A stretch of 64,000 bases of DNA from Rheinheimera sp. 4Y26 (GCF_025245835.1 NZ_JAOBWS010000001.1:682001-746000); one strand, 5' to 3'; shown: positions 19,064-31,899, numbered from the stretch's first letter. The notes: generated from the sequence alone by a model not told the origin. Made by a program: numbers and translations.

Positions 19064-20410
19064 TTACTGAGATGGCGCTATGCTGACCGCTGTCACTTCG
19101 GCGGCAATATCACCGTCGGCCAATTTCAGCCGGACTTTATCACCAGACTGCAGTTGTGATGCCGATTTCACCACAGTGCTATTGGCATCAAACACTATGC
19201 TGTAACCACGCTGTAGAGTCGCCAGCGGGCTCACAGTGTGCAATTCACGGCTGAGCGCCTGCCATTGTTGCTGTTTTTTCTGCAGCTGCTGCTTCAGGCT
19301 TCGTTCCAGCCTTTGTTGCAGCTGTTGCAGTTTTAAGTGCTGGCGTTTCAGTTGCTGCTCTGGCGATAACAACCACAGCGCTTTTTGTTGCAGCAGTAAC
19401 TGTTGCCGCTGCCGTTGCAGCTTGTGCTGTATCGCCTGCTGCAGGCGGATCTGTAATTCATCCAGCCGCTGTTGCTGTTGTTGTAGTCTTCTGGCCGGGT
19501 GCAACAGTTGCAACTTAGCGTGCTGATGTAAAAACAGCTGCGCTTTTTGCCCCAGTTGCTGGCGTATGCTTTGCATCAGGCGCTGTTTTAATTGCAGCAA
19601 AGTCCTCAACTGATGCTGTTGATCCGGCGACACCAGCTCGGCTGCAGCTGAAGGTGTGGCGGCACGCACATCAGCAACAAAATCACTGATGGAAAAATCA
19701 ATTTCATGGCCAACAGCACTGACAATAGCAATAGGGCAGTTGGCTATAGTGCGGGCCAGGGTTTCGTCGTTAAAACACCACATATCTTCTAATGAACCGC
19801 CACCGCGGCCGATGATTAATACATCACATTCGTTGCGGCGAATGGCATGCTGTAGTGCTGCTGTTAAATCGCTGGCGGCTTGTGCGCCTTGCACTAATGA
19901 TGGGTAAATAATCACTTCAAGCGCCGGAGCGCGGCGTTGTAACACAGTTAAAATGTCGCGGATAGCAGCGCCTGTTGGTGACGTGATCACGCCAATTTTC
20001 TGGGCATTTTGTGGCAGGGCTTTTTTCCGCTCCGGGGCAAACAGGCCTTCAGCGGCCAGTTTGGCTTTAAGCTGCTCGTATTGTTGTCGTAATAAACCAT
20101 CACCGGCCGGTTCGATAAAATCGGCCAGCAGCTGATATTCACCGCGCGGTTCATACACACTGATACGGGCGCGCACCATCACCTGCTGACCATTACGCGG
20201 CGTAAAAACGGCATTGCGGTTGCTGGTTTTAAACATCGCCACTTTGACCTGAGCCGCTTGATCTTTCAGCGAAAAATACCAATGCCCTGAACTTGCCGCG
20301 ACAAAATTTGACACTTCACCCACCAGCCATAACTGACGGAATTGCAGCTCTAAGGTGAGGCGAACTTCGGAGTTTAACCGGGAAACTGTGTAGATATCGG
20401 CTTGTTGCAT
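19064..20410 (-). CDS. xseA: exodeoxyribonuclease VII large subunit XseA
   Basis: Catalytic subunit of ExoVII, which degrades single-stranded DNA. N-terminal OB fold (LWLVGEVSNFVAASSGHWYF), the catalytic region with GVITSPTGAAIRDIL, IIGRGGGSLEDMWCFND and ISAVGHE-like VSAVGHEIDFSISDFVAD, then a very Gln-rich coiled coil (about residues 265-390) and a short C-terminal beta segment. 448 residues (E. coli 456). xseB is not in this window. Divergent from guaB. Confidence 0.95.
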   Translation of the reverse strand: MQQADIYTVSRLNSEVRLTLELQFRQLWLVGEVSNFVAASSGHWYFSLKDQAAQVKVAMFKTSNRNAVFTPRNGQQVMVRARISVYEPRGEYQLLADFIEPAGDGLLRQQYEQLKAKLAAEGLFAPERKKALPQNAQKIGVITSPTGAAIRDILTVLQRRAPALEVIIYPSLVQGAQAASDLTAALQHAIRRNECDVLIIGRGGGSLEDMWCFNDETLARTIANCPIAIVSAVGHEIDFSISDFVADVRAATPSAAAELVSPDQQHQLRTLLQLKQRLMQSIRQQLGQKAQLFLHQHAKLQLLHPARRLQQQQQRLDELQIRLQQAIQHKLQRQRQQLLLQQKALWLLSPEQQLKRQHLKLQQLQQRLERSLKQQLQKKQQQWQALSRELHTVSPLATLQRGYSIVFDANSTVVKSASQLQSGDKVRLKLADGDIAAEVTAVSIAPSQ

Positions 20411-20477
20411 AACTTGGGTTCTGGCAAAGCGCTGTAGCGGAAACTTGGCTTAATCTACCACAAAAGTAAAAAATGCG

Positions 20478-22025
<1,548 letters not shown>

Positions 22026-22045
22026 TGATATCCCCAAAATCATTG

Positions 22046-22215
22046 ATGATGCGGGTAGGTGGCAATTGAACGAGTCCCTCTGAGCATAGTGAACTATGTG
22101 AAGAGGGTGAGTGAAAGCGGCCAACAACCCCGCGGCTTCAAGGATGACGGGGGCTGGTGTGGTTTTTATCGCTGGTGCTTGCCGGCGTAGTTTTTCCGGC
22201 TGGTGCAAACCAGCC
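22046..22215 (+). repeat. guaB-guaA spacer with perfect hairpin, repeat-like
   Basis: The 211-bp spacer contains CCCTCT-gag-CATAGT-ga-ACTATG-tga-AGAGGG (22076-22107): two perfect 6-bp arms on each side with matched 3-base internal loops. It is followed by GC-rich CGCGGCTTCAAGGATGACGG. It does not look coding: the in-frame extension of guaA from 22111 has no ribosome site. The shape suggests a dispersed intergenic repeat; only one copy is present in this window, so the repeat nature is inference. Confidence 0.4.
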
Positions 22216-22236
22216 CGCTACCAACACAAGGTTGAT

Positions 22237-23814
22237 ATGAGCAAAAATATCCATTTCCACCGTATTCTGATCCTCGACTTTGGTTCGCAATATACCCAGC
22301 TGATCGCGCGTCGTGTCCGCGAAATTGGTGTGTACTGTGAGCTGTGGGCCTGGGATGTTACTGCTGAACAAATCGCTGAATTTAACCCAACAGGTATTAT
22401 TTTATCCGGTGGCCCTGAAAGTGTGACTGAAGCAGGTTCACCACGGGCGCCACAATATGTGTTTGAAGCCAATGTGCCGGTATTAGGTGTGTGTTATGGC
22501 ATGCAAACCATGGCAGAGCAGTTAGGCGGTAAAGTGGCCAGTTCAGACAAACGTGAATTTGGTTATGCTCAGGTGGAAGTCATTGCTTCGAACCCGATGT
22601 TTGCCGGTATTGAAGATCACGTCAATGACAAAGGCCACGGTTTATTAGACGTGTGGATGAGTCATGGCGATAAAGTTGTGGAAATTCCAGCAGGTTTTGT
22701 TACCACTGCGCAAACGCCAACCTGTCCGCATGCCGCTATGGCCAACGAAGCCAAACAGTTTTACGGTGTGCAGTTCCACCCTGAAGTGACGCATACCCGT
22801 CAGGGCCTGCGCATGCTGGAACAGTTTATTGTTGATATCTGCGGTTGTGAAAAACTCTGGACGCCGGCCACTATCATTGATGACGCTATTGTGAACATCA
22901 AACAACAAGTGGGCGATGATCAGGTGATTTTAGGTTTATCCGGCGGCGTGGACTCTTCAGTAGTGGCTATGTTGCTGCACCGTGCCATTGGCAAAAACCT
23001 GACCTGTGTGTTTGTCGATAACGGCCTGTTACGCCTGAACGAAGGCCAGCAGGTGATGGATATGTTCGGTGACCATTTTGGTCTGAACATTATCCATGTA
23101 AAAGCGGAAGATCGTTTCCTCGACGCGCTCAAAGGTGTGGACGAGCCAGAAGCCAAACGCAAAATTATTGGTCGTGTGTTTGTGGAAGTTTTTGACGAAG
23201 AAGCAAAAAAATTAACCAACGCCAAATGGTTAGCACAGGGCACTATTTACCCTGATGTGATTGAATCTGCTGCTTCTAAAACCGGCAAAGCCCACGTAAT
23301 TAAGTCGCACCATAACGTCGGTGGTTTGCCGGCCGAAATGAAAATGGGTCTGGTTGAGCCTCTGCGTGAACTCTTTAAAGACGAAGTGCGCAAAGTGGGT
23401 CTGGCTTTAGGGCTGCCTTACGACATGCTGTACCGTCATCCGTTCCCTGGCCCAGGTTTAGGGGTGCGGGTACTGGGTGAAGTGAAAAAAGAATATTGTG
23501 ATTTACTGCGTAAAGCCGATGCAATTTTTATTGAAGAGCTGCATAAATCCGGTTGGTACGAGCAGGTCAGTCAGGCCTTTACTGTATTCCTGCCGGTAAA
23601 ATCAGTAGGTGTGATGGGCGATGGCCGTAAATACGACTGGGTTGTTTCACTGCGTGCGGTACAAACCGTTGATTTTATGACAGCACACTGGGCGCATCTG
23701 CCGTACGAGCTGTTGGGTCATGTGTCGAACCGCATTATTAATGAAGTGAACGGCATTTCCCGCGTGGTATACGACGTATCTGGTAAACCACCAGCCACTA
23801 TTGAGTGGGAATAA
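22237..23814 (+). CDS. guaA: GMP synthase (glutamine-hydrolysing) GuaA
   Basis: Converts XMP to GMP. N-terminal class I glutamine amidotransferase with nucleophile in [10 protein letters not shown] and the HxE pair in FHPEVTHT; then the ATP pyrophosphatase domain with [11 protein letters not shown] and the C-terminal dimerisation domain ending in PPATIEWE. 525 residues from the ATG at 22237, exactly the E. coli length; the 42-codon upstream extension reads through the repeat-like spacer and is rejected. Confidence 0.98.
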   Translation: MSKNIHFHRILILDFGSQYTQLIARRVREIGVYCELWAWDVTAEQIAEFNPTGIILSGGPESVTEAGSPRAPQYVFEANVPVLGVCYGMQTMAEQLGGKVASSDKREFGYAQVEVIASNPMFAGIEDHVNDKGHGLLDVWMSHGDKVVEIPAGFVTTAQTPTCPHAAMANEAKQFYGVQFHPEVTHTRQGLRMLEQFIVDICGCEKLWTPATIIDDAIVNIKQQVGDDQVILGLSGGVDSSVVAMLLHRAIGKNLTCVFVDNGLLRLNEGQQVMDMFGDHFGLNIIHVKAEDRFLDALKGVDEPEAKRKIIGRVFVEVFDEEAKKLTNAKWLAQGTIYPDVIESAASKTGKAHVIKSHHNVGGLPAEMKMGLVEPLRELFKDEVRKVGLALGLPYDMLYRHPFPGPGLGVRVLGEVKKEYCDLLRKADAIFIEELHKSGWYEQVSQAFTVFLPVKSVGVMGDGRKYDWVVSLRAVQTVDFMTAHWAHLPYELLGHVSNRIINEVNGISRVVYDVSGKPPATIEWE

Positions 23815-23848
23815 GCCGCGCAGGCCGGTAGTTAACAGCTACGCAAAA

Positions 23849-23879
23849 ACAAAAGGAGCCGTGAGGCTCCTTTTGTTTT
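23849..23879 (+). terminator. Rho-independent terminator after guaA
   Basis: A 12-bp perfect stem (ACAAAAGGAGCC / GGCTCCTTTTGT) with a GTGA loop and T tail. The A-rich left arm lets it also serve the convergent gene at 23920. Confidence 0.88.
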
Positions 23880-23919
23880 ATCCGCGGTACAACCCTTTCT
23901 GCTTTGTTTCAGCTTCGTT

Positions 23920-24138
23920 TTACAGCTGATTAATTTGTTGTTTCAGGGTGTAAGACTTGTCAGTCACTATGGCTTCCAGCGTCGCCACTCGTTGTTTTAA
24001 ATCTGCAATTTCTTGCTGTAAGGCTTCACTGCCGGCACCGGCATTTTGTAACTTTACTTTTGTTTTATTGCGCTGTTCGTAAAAAGCGTAAGCAAAAGCC
24101 AAAACCACAGCGACAAAACCAATATCAAATATACCCAT
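23920..24138 (-). CDS. small membrane-anchored coiled-coil protein, unknown
   Basis: 72-residue protein: an N-terminal hydrophobic helix (residues 3-20, IFDIGFVAVVLAFAYAFY), a short basic turn, then a heptad-like helix (about 36-70, ADLKQRVATLEAIVTDKSYTLKQQ). The layout recalls PspB, which also pairs one transmembrane helix with a C-terminal coiled coil, but pspA/pspC are not nearby and I cannot assign that function. AAGGGAAACATC precedes the ATG, and an extended -10 with a palindrome lies upstream. Confidence 0.7.
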   Translation of the reverse strand: MGIFDIGFVAVVLAFAYAFYEQRNKTKVKLQNAGAGSEALQQEIADLKQRVATLEAIVTDKSYTLKQQINQL

Positions 24139-24180
24139 GATGTTTCCCTTATTGTTGAAATGATAGGAGGAAAGGCAATT

Positions 24181-24209
24181 GTTATACCAAAGTTATAACT
24201 TAATAAAAA
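24181..24209 (-). promoter_or_regulatory. candidate extended -10 promoter with palindromic operator
   Basis: On the minus strand TGGTATAAC (extended -10, TATAAC at 24186-24181) lies about 45 bp upstream of the ATG at 24138. Between the -10 and the weak -35 (TTTTTA) sits the perfect 12-bp palindrome AAGTTATAACTT (24190-24201), placed where a repressor would block RNA polymerase. Confidence 0.4.
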
Positions 24210-24263
24210 CAACAAGTTGTAAATACAGTTTTTGCGGGCTTTAGCAACTTCACCAGAAAATAG

Positions 24264-25044
<781 letters not shown>

Positions 25045-25148
25045 GCAGCACTCCAGCTGAGGGTAAAACAGAGCGCCACTATAAACAGCGTGAGGGTTGA
25101 TCTCAAGCTAAGCAGAGGGCGCACTGAGGACGACTGATGCAAAGCGGC

Positions 25149-26639
25149 TTAGCTTTTGCGATCTGTACCGGTTTTATTGTTGGCTTTTTTAGTCTCTTTG
25201 GCCGCAGGTTTATTGGCTGCCGCTTCCAGTTGTTCGCTGTATTCTTCAGCCAGCTTTTGTTTTTGTTGCTGAATTTTTAATTCGGCCTGTTTTTTCTCAT
25301 CAACCCAGAGCAGGGTATCAAAATAACGGCGGATATTTTCCACGTAATACACCGCATGGTCGCCACGGGCGTAACCGGTGCGGGTCTGGCTGTAATATTT
25401 CCGCTGGCGCAATAATGATAAACGTTGTTTAACTTCGGCCCATTTATCCGGATCAGCACCGTCTTTTTCGGTCAGCATCCGGGCACTTTCCACATGGTTA
25501 TAACCAATGTTGTAGCCGGCCAGGGCAAACCAGAGCCGGTCCGGCATTTTTACCCGCTCCGGCATCCGATCGAGCAGTTTTTGCAGATATTTACTGCCAC
25601 CTCTGATGCTTTGTGCTGCATCCACCCGGCTGGTGACTTTCATCGAGTTGGCGGTATTGACGGTCAGCATCATCATACCCACTACGCCTTGCGGACTCCG
25701 GGCTTTAGGGTCCCAGCGCGATTCCTGATAGGCAATAGCAGCCAGCAAACGCCAGTCTAAATTGCCGGAATGCTGCTCGAACAGCGCGCGGTAACGCGGC
25801 AACACTTTATCTATGGCTTCAATATAATCCAGCGTATCGGCGTAATTAAAACGCCGGACATGGCCAAAATATTTATCTTCCAGACTTAATAATTCAGCAC
25901 CTTCGTAACTGCGGCCAAAAAATTCGACCAGCACACTCATCAGCGAGTCGTCATTATTTTTTGCCAATAACCAGGCCACCGGTTGCTGGCTTTTCAGCAC
26001 CATGGCAACACCAAGATTTGGATAAAAACGTTGATTAATCGCCAGTAAATGCGAATCGGCCACCGTATATTTTATTTTGCCCTCGGCCACTTGTTGCAAT
26101 AATTCAGTGGCGTCATCAGTTTCGTTCAGACTGAGTGAGAGCTCCGGCAATTCTGCCTGCTTTTGCAGCATAGTTTCTGCCTGACTGGAGCCTTTTAACA
26201 CCACAACAGGGGCGCTTAGTTCAGCCAGTGATTTGGGCTTTTTTTCAGTTTGACGAAATACCAGTACTTCGTCGCTCCACTGATAAGCCGGCGCTAAACG
26301 GTACTGCGCGCGCAGGCTTTCAGACACTGTCGAGCCGGATGCAATCACATCGACCTGGCCGGTGCGCAGTTTTTCCAGCAATTCTTCTAAGTGGAAACTT
26401 GGCACCAGATCTAATTTCACACCCAGTTTGTCAGCCAGCGCCACCGCCAGTTCATATTCGTAACCTGTGGCGCCATCGGCGGTAACATAATAACTGGTGG
26501 GGCCGTTTAAAATACCTACTCTGATGCTATCGCGTTGATAAATCTGATGTAAATGCATAGGCTCAGGCGCTGGCGTACAAGCAGCCAGGCTCAGCATCAG
26601 CACTACCATCAGTACTTGCAACAGCACTTTCAAATGCAT
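25149..26639 (-). CDS. mltF: membrane-bound lytic murein transglycosylase F (MltF)
   Basis: Two-domain cell-wall enzyme: an SBP_bac_3-like periplasmic domain (about residues 35-265, starting IRVGILNGPTSYY) and a C-terminal SLT transglycosylase domain (about 285-450) with the catalytic Glu in AIAYQESRWDPKARSPQG and the GYNIGYNH motif. The N-terminus shows a lipobox (SLAAC, Cys at residue 21). The last 40 residues are a Lys/Gln/Glu-rich tail. 496 residues (E. coli 518). Divergent from purL. Confidence 0.94.
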   Translation of the reverse strand: MHLKVLLQVLMVVLMLSLAACTPAPEPMHLHQIYQRDSIRVGILNGPTSYYVTADGATGYEYELAVALADKLGVKLDLVPSFHLEELLEKLRTGQVDVIASGSTVSESLRAQYRLAPAYQWSDEVLVFRQTEKKPKSLAELSAPVVVLKGSSQAETMLQKQAELPELSLSLNETDDATELLQQVAEGKIKYTVADSHLLAINQRFYPNLGVAMVLKSQQPVAWLLAKNNDDSLMSVLVEFFGRSYEGAELLSLEDKYFGHVRRFNYADTLDYIEAIDKVLPRYRALFEQHSGNLDWRLLAAIAYQESRWDPKARSPQGVVGMMMLTVNTANSMKVTSRVDAAQSIRGGSKYLQKLLDRMPERVKMPDRLWFALAGYNIGYNHVESARMLTEKDGADPDKWAEVKQRLSLLRQRKYYSQTRTGYARGDHAVYYVENIRRYFDTLLWVDEKKQAELKIQQQKQKLAEEYSEQLEAAANKPAAKETKKANNKTGTDRKS

Positions 26640-26733
26640 TCTTTCAGGCCTTTTAAAAAATTGAGCCGCCAGTTATATCAAAATTCCGCCTTGTCGTCAG
26701 TTTTTACTCATACCCTTTGTGCTGGTTCTTCTA

Positions 26734-26739
26734 TATAAT
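26734..26739 (+). promoter_or_regulatory. candidate -10 box of purL promoter
   Basis: Perfect TATAAT 52 bp before the purL ATG, downstream of the divergent mltF start. The -35 region is weak and no clear PurR operator is visible. Confidence 0.4.
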
Positions 26740-26791
26740 GCAGCGCCTGATTTGAGGTTCCATCGACGTTCAACCCACGGGAAAAAAGCCT

Positions 26792-29700
26792 ATGTTGATC
26801 CTGCGTGGTGCACCAGCACTGTCCGAGTTCAGAATTCAAAAGTTCATCGATCAATGCGCCAAAGCGGCGTTACCTGTCACCGAAATTTATGCCGAATTTG
26901 TCCATTTTGCTGATGTGTCCGGCGATTTAACCGCCGAACAGCAGCATGTGTTGGACAAATTATTGACCTACGGACCAACCATCACCAGCCATCAACCAAC
27001 AGGACTTTTACTGTTGGTGACACCAAGACCCGGCACTATTTCGCCCTGGTCGTCTAAAGCCACCGACATTGCGCACAACTGTGGTTTAAATCAAATCAAA
27101 CGTTTAGAACGTGGTCTGGCTTATTATGTTGCTACCAGCCGCACTTTAACGGCCGATGAGCACAAACAACTGGCCGCTTTATTACATGACCGCATGATGG
27201 AGTCGGTGTTTACTGAACTCAATCAGGCACAGGCGCTGTTCCGCAAAGCTGAACCAGCTCCTTTAGCTTCAGTCGATATTTTAGCCGGTGGCCGTGACGC
27301 CCTGGTTGAAGCCAATATCCGCATGGGTTTAGCGCTCGCTGAAGATGAAATTGATTATCTGGTCAGCAACTTTAACGCGCTGGGCCGCAATCCAAATGAC
27401 ATCGAACTTTATATGTTCGCGCAGGCTAACTCTGAGCATTGCCGTCACAAAATTTTTAACGCCGACTGGACCATAGACGGCGAAAAACAGCCAAAGTCGC
27501 TGTTTAAAATGATTAAAAACACTTTTGAAAAAACACCGGATTATGTGTTGTCAGCTTATAAAGACAACGCCGCCGTCATGGTTGGTTCTAAAGCCGGTCG
27601 TTTTTTCCCAACGCCTGATTCACAAGAGTATCAGTATCACCATGAAGACATTCATGTGCTGATGAAAGTGGAAACTCACAACCACCCAACGGCTATTTCG
27701 CCATTCCCTGGTGCTGCCACTGGTTCTGGTGGTGAAATCCGCGACGAAGGCGCAACGGGTGTTGGCTCTAAACCAAAAGCCGGTCTGGTTGGTTTTTCAG
27801 TGTCCAACTTACGGATCCCGGGTTTTGAACAACCGTGGGAAAGCGACTTTGGCAAACCAGACCGTATTGTCAACGCGCTGGATATTATGATTGAAGGCCC
27901 GCTGGGTGGCGCTGCATTTAACAACGAATTTGGCCGGCCGAATATTTTAGGTTATTTCCGTACTTACGAAGAAAAAGTGCCAAGCCACAACGGTGAAGAA
28001 GTACGTGGTTACCACAAGCCAATTATGCTGGCCGGTGGTTTAGGCAATATACGCGCTGAACACGTACAAAAAGGTGATTTACCTGTAGGCGCCAAACTGG
28101 TGGTGCTGGGTGGCCCGGCGATGAATATCGGCTTGGGCGGTGGAGCTGCTTCGTCGATGGCTTCAGGCCAGTCGGCGGAAGATTTAGATTTTGCTTCAGT
28201 ACAGCGGGAAAACCCGGAAATTGAACGCCGTTGTCAGGAAGTAATTGACCGTTGCTGGCAGCTGGGCGCCGATAACCCAATCGTCTTTATCCACGACGTG
28301 GGCGCCGGTGGTTTATCCAACGCTTTCCCTGAATTGGTGAACGACGGTGGTGTGGGCGGTAAATTTGAACTGCGCAACGTGCCCAACGATGAACCAGGTA
28401 TGTCGCCGCTGGAGATCTGGTGTAACGAATCACAAGAACGTTACGTGATGGCCATCCCGGCCGACAAAATGCCGGTGTTTGAGCAAATCTGTAAACGTGA
28501 ACGTGCACCTTATGCCGTAGTGGGTGAAGCTACGGCCGAGCAGCATTTAACGCTGTCAGACAAACATTTTGGCAATACGCCAATTGATCTGCCGTTGTCA
28601 GTATTGCTGGGCAAAGCACCAAAAATGCACCGTGACGTGACCAGTGCCAAAGGTGCCGGTAAAAAGCTGGATTTCGCCGGTGTTAGCATCAAAGATGCCA
28701 CTGAGCGGTTATTGCGTTTACCGACCATTGCCGAAAAAACCTTTTTAATCAGCATTGGTGACCGTTCAGTGACGGGTATGGTTGCGCGCGACCAAATGGT
28801 CGGCCCATGGCAGGTGCCTGTTGCCAACTGCGCTGTAACCACAGCGGCACTCGACACCTATCATGGTGAAGCCATGTCGATGGGTGAACGGACACCTGTG
28901 GCACTGTTAGATTTTGCCGCTTCTGCCCGTCTGGCAGTAGCTGAAGCCATTACCAACATTGCAGCCACTGATATTGGTGAGCTCAAACGCATTAAACTGT
29001 CTGCCAACTGGATGTCCGCTGCAGGTCACCCTGGTGAGGACGCCGGTTTATATGCTGCGGTGAAAGCCATCGGCGAAGAGTTATGCCCGGCGTTGGAAGT
29101 CACTATTCCTGTTGGTAAAGACTCGATGTCGATGAAAACCAAGTGGCAACAAAACGGTGAAGACAAAGCGGTCACTTCGCCATTGTCTTTGGTGATCACC
29201 GCTTTTGCCCGGGTTGAAGATGTGCGTAAAACAGTGACACCACAACTGCGCACTGACAAAGGCGCATCGTCGTTATTGCTGATTGACTTAGGCCTGGGTG
29301 AAAACCGCTTAGGTGCTTCTTGTTTAGCGCAGGTGTACAAACAGCTGGGCGAAACCACACCGGATTTAGCCACACCAGATTTGTTAATCAACTTCTTTAA
29401 TGCCATTCAAAAGCTGACGACTGAGCAAAAACTGCTGGCTTACCATGACCGTTCAGACGGCGGTGTGTTGTTAACGCTGGCTGAAATGGCTTTTGCCGGT
29501 AAAGCCGGTTGGACAGTGGATGTCGCGGCTTTAGGCCAAAACAGTCAAAGCGACTTAGCGCTGTTGTTTAGCGAAGAGTTAGGTGCTGTGATTCAGGTGG
29601 CTGACACTGACCTTGCTTATGTACAACAAGTGCTGGCGGGCTTTAACCTGCAGGCCAACAGCCACTTATTAGGCGCGGTAAACAGCAGCGACGAGCTGGT

Positions 29701-30694
29701 GGTCAAACGTGCCGGCAACGTCATTTTCAGCGATTCACGTACTCGTTTACGTTCTATCTGGGCTGAAACCACCTATCAGATGCAGGCGCTGCGCGATAAC
29801 CCGGATTGTGCCAAACAAGAGTTTGTCGCTAAGTCAGATAAAAACGACCCAGGCCTCAACGTAAAATTAAGCTTTGATTTAAATGAAGATGTGGCTGCGC
29901 CTTATATTCTTAAAGGTGCCAAACCACGTATTGCCGTATTGCGCGAGCAAGGCGTGAACTCGCACGTTGAAATGGCAGCTGCTTTTAACCGCGCTGGTTT
30001 TACTGCGGTTGACGTGCATATGTCGGATATTCTGTCAGGTCGCAGAGGCCTCGGGGAATTTAACGGTTTAGTGGCTTGTGGTGGTTTCTCTTACGGTGAC
30101 GTATTAGGTGCCGGTGAAGGCTGGGCCAAGTCCATTCTGTTTAACGACAAAGCGCGCAGCGAGTTTGCCCGTTTCTTTGAACGTGACAGCACCTTTACCT
30201 TAGGTGTCTGTAACGGTTGTCAGATGGTGTCAAACCTGAAGTCGCTTATTCCGGGTGCTGAGTTGTGGCCACGTTTTGTGCGCAATAAGTCAGACCGTTT
30301 TGAAGCGCGTTTCAGCTTAGTCCAGGTGCAGCAAAGCCCGTCTGTGTTAATGGCGGGTATGGCTGGCTCACAGATGCCAATTGCGGTGTCACATGGTGAA
30401 GGTCATGCTGAATTTGCCAATAGCGCCGCTTTAGCAGCCGCTGAGCAGCAAGGCATAGTGGCGCTGCGTTTTGTCGACAACTATGGTCAGGTCACTCAAC
30501 AATACCCGAACAACCCGAATGGTTCGCCAAACGGTATTACGGCGCTCACCACCACAGATGGCCGTGCAACTATTATGATGCCACACCCTGAGCGGGTATT
30601 CCGCGCCGTCAGCAACAGCTGGCATCCGGATGAATGGCAGGAAGACAGCCCGTGGATGCGGATGTTCCGTAACGCGCGGGTTTGGCTGGGTTAA
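26792..30694 (+). CDS. purL: phosphoribosylformylglycinamidine synthase PurL
   Basis: Single-chain FGAM synthase of purine biosynthesis: N-terminal PurS-like domain, linker, two AIRS-type ATP domains ([54 protein letters not shown]) and a C-terminal glutamine amidotransferase with the nucleophile in [12 protein letters not shown] and the final PHPERVFRA. 1300 residues (E. coli 1295). Monocistronic, followed by a terminator. Feeds GuaB/GuaA with IMP. Confidence 0.98.
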   Translation: MLILRGAPALSEFRIQKFIDQCAKAALPVTEIYAEFVHFADVSGDLTAEQQHVLDKLLTYGPTITSHQPTGLLLLVTPRPGTISPWSSKATDIAHNCGLNQIKRLERGLAYYVATSRTLTADEHKQLAALLHDRMMESVFTELNQAQALFRKAEPAPLASVDILAGGRDALVEANIRMGLALAEDEIDYLVSNFNALGRNPNDIELYMFAQANSEHCRHKIFNADWTIDGEKQPKSLFKMIKNTFEKTPDYVLSAYKDNAAVMVGSKAGRFFPTPDSQEYQYHHEDIHVLMKVETHNHPTAISPFPGAATGSGGEIRDEGATGVGSKPKAGLVGFSVSNLRIPGFEQPWESDFGKPDRIVNALDIMIEGPLGGAAFNNEFGRPNILGYFRTYEEKVPSHNGEEVRGYHKPIMLAGGLGNIRAEHVQKGDLPVGAKLVVLGGPAMNIGLGGGAASSMASGQSAEDLDFASVQRENPEIERRCQEVIDRCWQLGADNPIVFIHDVGAGGLSNAFPELVNDGGVGGKFELRNVPNDEPGMSPLEIWCNESQERYVMAIPADKMPVFEQICKRERAPYAVVGEATAEQHLTLSDKHFGNTPIDLPLSVLLGKAPKMHRDVTSAKGAGKKLDFAGVSIKDATERLLRLPTIAEKTFLISIGDRSVTGMVARDQMVGPWQVPVANCAVTTAALDTYHGEAMSMGERTPVALLDFAASARLAVAEAITNIAATDIGELKRIKLSANWMSAAGHPGEDAGLYAAVKAIGEELCPALEVTIPVGKDSMSMKTKWQQNGEDKAVTSPLSLVITAFARVEDVRKTVTPQLRTDKGASSLLLIDLGLGENRLGASCLAQVYKQLGETTPDLATPDLLINFFNAIQKLTTEQKLLAYHDRSDGGVLLTLAEMAFAGKAGWTVDVAALGQNSQSDLALLFSEELGAVIQVADTDLAYVQQVLAGFNLQANSHLLGAVNSSDELVVKRAGNVIFSDSRTRLRSIWAETTYQMQALRDNPDCAKQEFVAKSDKNDPGLNVKLSFDLNEDVAAPYILKGAKPRIAVLREQGVNSHVEMAAAFNRAGFTAVDVHMSDILSGRRGLGEFNGLVACGGFSYGDVLGAGEGWAKSILFNDKARSEFARFFERDSTFTLGVCNGCQMVSNLKSLIPGAELWPRFVRNKSDRFEARFSLVQVQQSPSVLMAGMAGSQMPIAVSHGEGHAEFANSAALAAAEQQGIVALRFVDNYGQVTQQYPNNPNGSPNGITALTTTDGRATIMMPHPERVFRAVSNSWHPDEWQEDSPWMRMFRNARVWLG

Positions 30695-30741
30695 TATCAG
30701 CCAGGTGTAATTTGCTGCGGCAATAACGCCTGTTATTTTTA

Positions 30742-30768
30742 AAAAACCAGCTGCGGCTGGTTTTTTTA
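30742..30768 (+). terminator. Rho-independent terminator after purL
   Basis: 10-bp stem AAAAACCAGC / GCTGGTTTTT with a TGCG loop and T tail. Confidence 0.88.
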
Positions 30769-30800
30769 TTGGGTTTGGTTTGGGTTGTTGTCACAGATAA

Positions 30801-30828
30801 AAAAACAGCGGCATCAGCCGCTGTTTTT
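30801..30828 (-). terminator. terminator of ompW (usable in both directions)
   Basis: 12-bp perfect stem AAAAACAGCGGC / GCCGCTGTTTTT with a four-base loop, 25 bp beyond the ompW stop on the minus strand; T runs are present on both sides. Confidence 0.85.
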
Positions 30829-30852
30829 CTTTGTGTGGTTGTTGAATGCGCT

Positions 30853-31554
30853 TTACATTGTCCAGCGTACGCCAACCATCACCACCAGCGGGTCAATTTG
30901 TACGTCAACGCTTTGAATAGTGTTGCCGTTCACTTTCACTTCACCTGTGGTGTCGATGTCCATTTTGCTGACCATCAGGTGAGCACCCCAGTTGCTATTG
31001 ATCTGATAATTCACACCGGCTTGCAAAGCTAAACCAAAACTGTCATCCAGCTTCAGATCAACTTCATCAGCGGCTGTTGTAACTTTCAGCGCCTGCAGTG
31101 TGCTTTTTAAGGTACCAGATGCCGATGAATCAAAAAATTTGGTGTAGTTCAGGCCAACACCAACAAAAGGGTCAAACTTGCTGTCGCCCAAGTCAAAATG
31201 ATATTGCGCCAGCAGAGTTGGAGGCAGATGTTTGGTATTACCGATATCTAAACCGTCGATGGCCGAACCTTTTACTTCCACATCATGGCTGAACGGCGTG
31301 GCGGCAATCAGCTCCACAGTCCAGTTTTTGTTGATGGCATAATCCAGTGTTAAACCCAGCTGAGTGTTGTTATTGACGGAGACCGCAGTAGAGCCTGCCG
31401 GTAAACCAGCCACTTGCTCCACCACATTCAGCGAGCTGCTGCTGTCGTTTGGGGCCACCGTAATAGCGCCAACATTCACTGACAAACCGGCCAAAGCCGG
31501 GGCTGCAGACAGAGTTCCAATAGCCAGAACCAGAGCGCTGATAGCTGTTTTCAT
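30853..31554 (-). CDS. ompW: OmpW family outer-membrane protein
   Basis: Eight-stranded beta-barrel of the OmpW/AlkL family, thought to admit small hydrophobic molecules. Signal peptide MKTAISALVLAIGTLSAAPA with AxA cleavage after ALA. Typical OmpW features: LGLTLDYAINKNWTVELIAA, TKHLPPTLLAQYHFD, FDPFVGVGLNYTKFF and the C-terminal MVGVRWTM. 233 residues from the ATG at 31554, which has AAGGA upstream; the 45-codon extension lacks a signal peptide. Two FNR-like boxes lie upstream, consistent with the oxygen control known for ompW in enterics. Confidence 0.93.
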   Translation of the reverse strand: MKTAISALVLAIGTLSAAPALAGLSVNVGAITVAPNDSSSSLNVVEQVAGLPAGSTAVSVNNNTQLGLTLDYAINKNWTVELIAATPFSHDVEVKGSAIDGLDIGNTKHLPPTLLAQYHFDLGDSKFDPFVGVGLNYTKFFDSSASGTLKSTLQALKVTTAADEVDLKLDDSFGLALQAGVNYQINSNWGAHLMVSKMDIDTTGEVKVNGNTIQSVDVQIDPLVVMVGVRWTM

Positions 31555-31624
31555 CTTTGTTTTCCTTAGGATTTTGTGCGTTTTTGCAACTGCAGGCATT
31601 GTGCGCTTTGCCGGATGAAAAACT

Positions 31625-31638
31625 TTGGGCTGGATCAA
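31625..31638. promoter_or_regulatory. FNR-like box (weaker), ompW upstream region
   Basis: TTGGG-CTGG-ATCAA matches 8 of 10 informative positions of TTGAT-N4-ATCAA, about 71-84 bp upstream of the ompW ATG. Confidence 0.35.
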
Positions 31639-31675
31639 AGAACAATAGAGGTAACTCCAATTTTCCGGCCAGAAT

Positions 31676-31689
31676 TTGATGTAAAACAA
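31676..31689. promoter_or_regulatory. FNR-like box (stronger), ompW upstream region
   Basis: TTGAT-GTAA-AACAA matches 9 of 10 informative positions of the FNR/EtrA consensus. It lies 122-135 bp upstream of the ompW ATG and about 210 bp before the divergent permease gene. Confidence 0.45.
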
Positions 31690-31729
31690 AGTTTGGTGTT
31701 GTGTCGATCAGACTCACTTTGTTGAAAAA

Positions 31730-31745
31730 TTACATACGTATGCAA
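31730..31745 (+). promoter_or_regulatory. near-perfect 16-bp palindrome upstream of the sugar permease
   Basis: TTACATACGTATGCAA is symmetric at 7 of 8 base pairs around the central ACGT. Its length and CG-centred symmetry resemble LacI-type operators; the regulator is not encoded in this window. The 345 bp between ompW and the permease otherwise hold the FNR-like boxes and no gene. Confidence 0.35.
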
Positions 31746-31899
31746 GGGTGGGTGCTTTGCATTCCGGTTGCCTGCGCGTATAGTACAAACAGTCTGATAT
31801 GCGTGCAGGCCTTGGCAGTCAAGCCTGGCGGGGGAGAGAACTGCAAAAGCGCACATCGGGTACATCACAGGATAGACAGACCATAACAAGAGAAATTGT

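Noticed and set aside
19236-19526. Cys-rich plus-strand frame inside xseA
   Set aside because: It is the mirror of the Gln-rich coiled coil of XseA; the many cysteines come from reverse-complemented CAG codons.
22111-22236. N-terminal extension of guaA by 42 codons
   Set aside because: It reads through the hairpin-bearing spacer and no homologue of GuaA has it; the start at 22237 gives exactly the family length.
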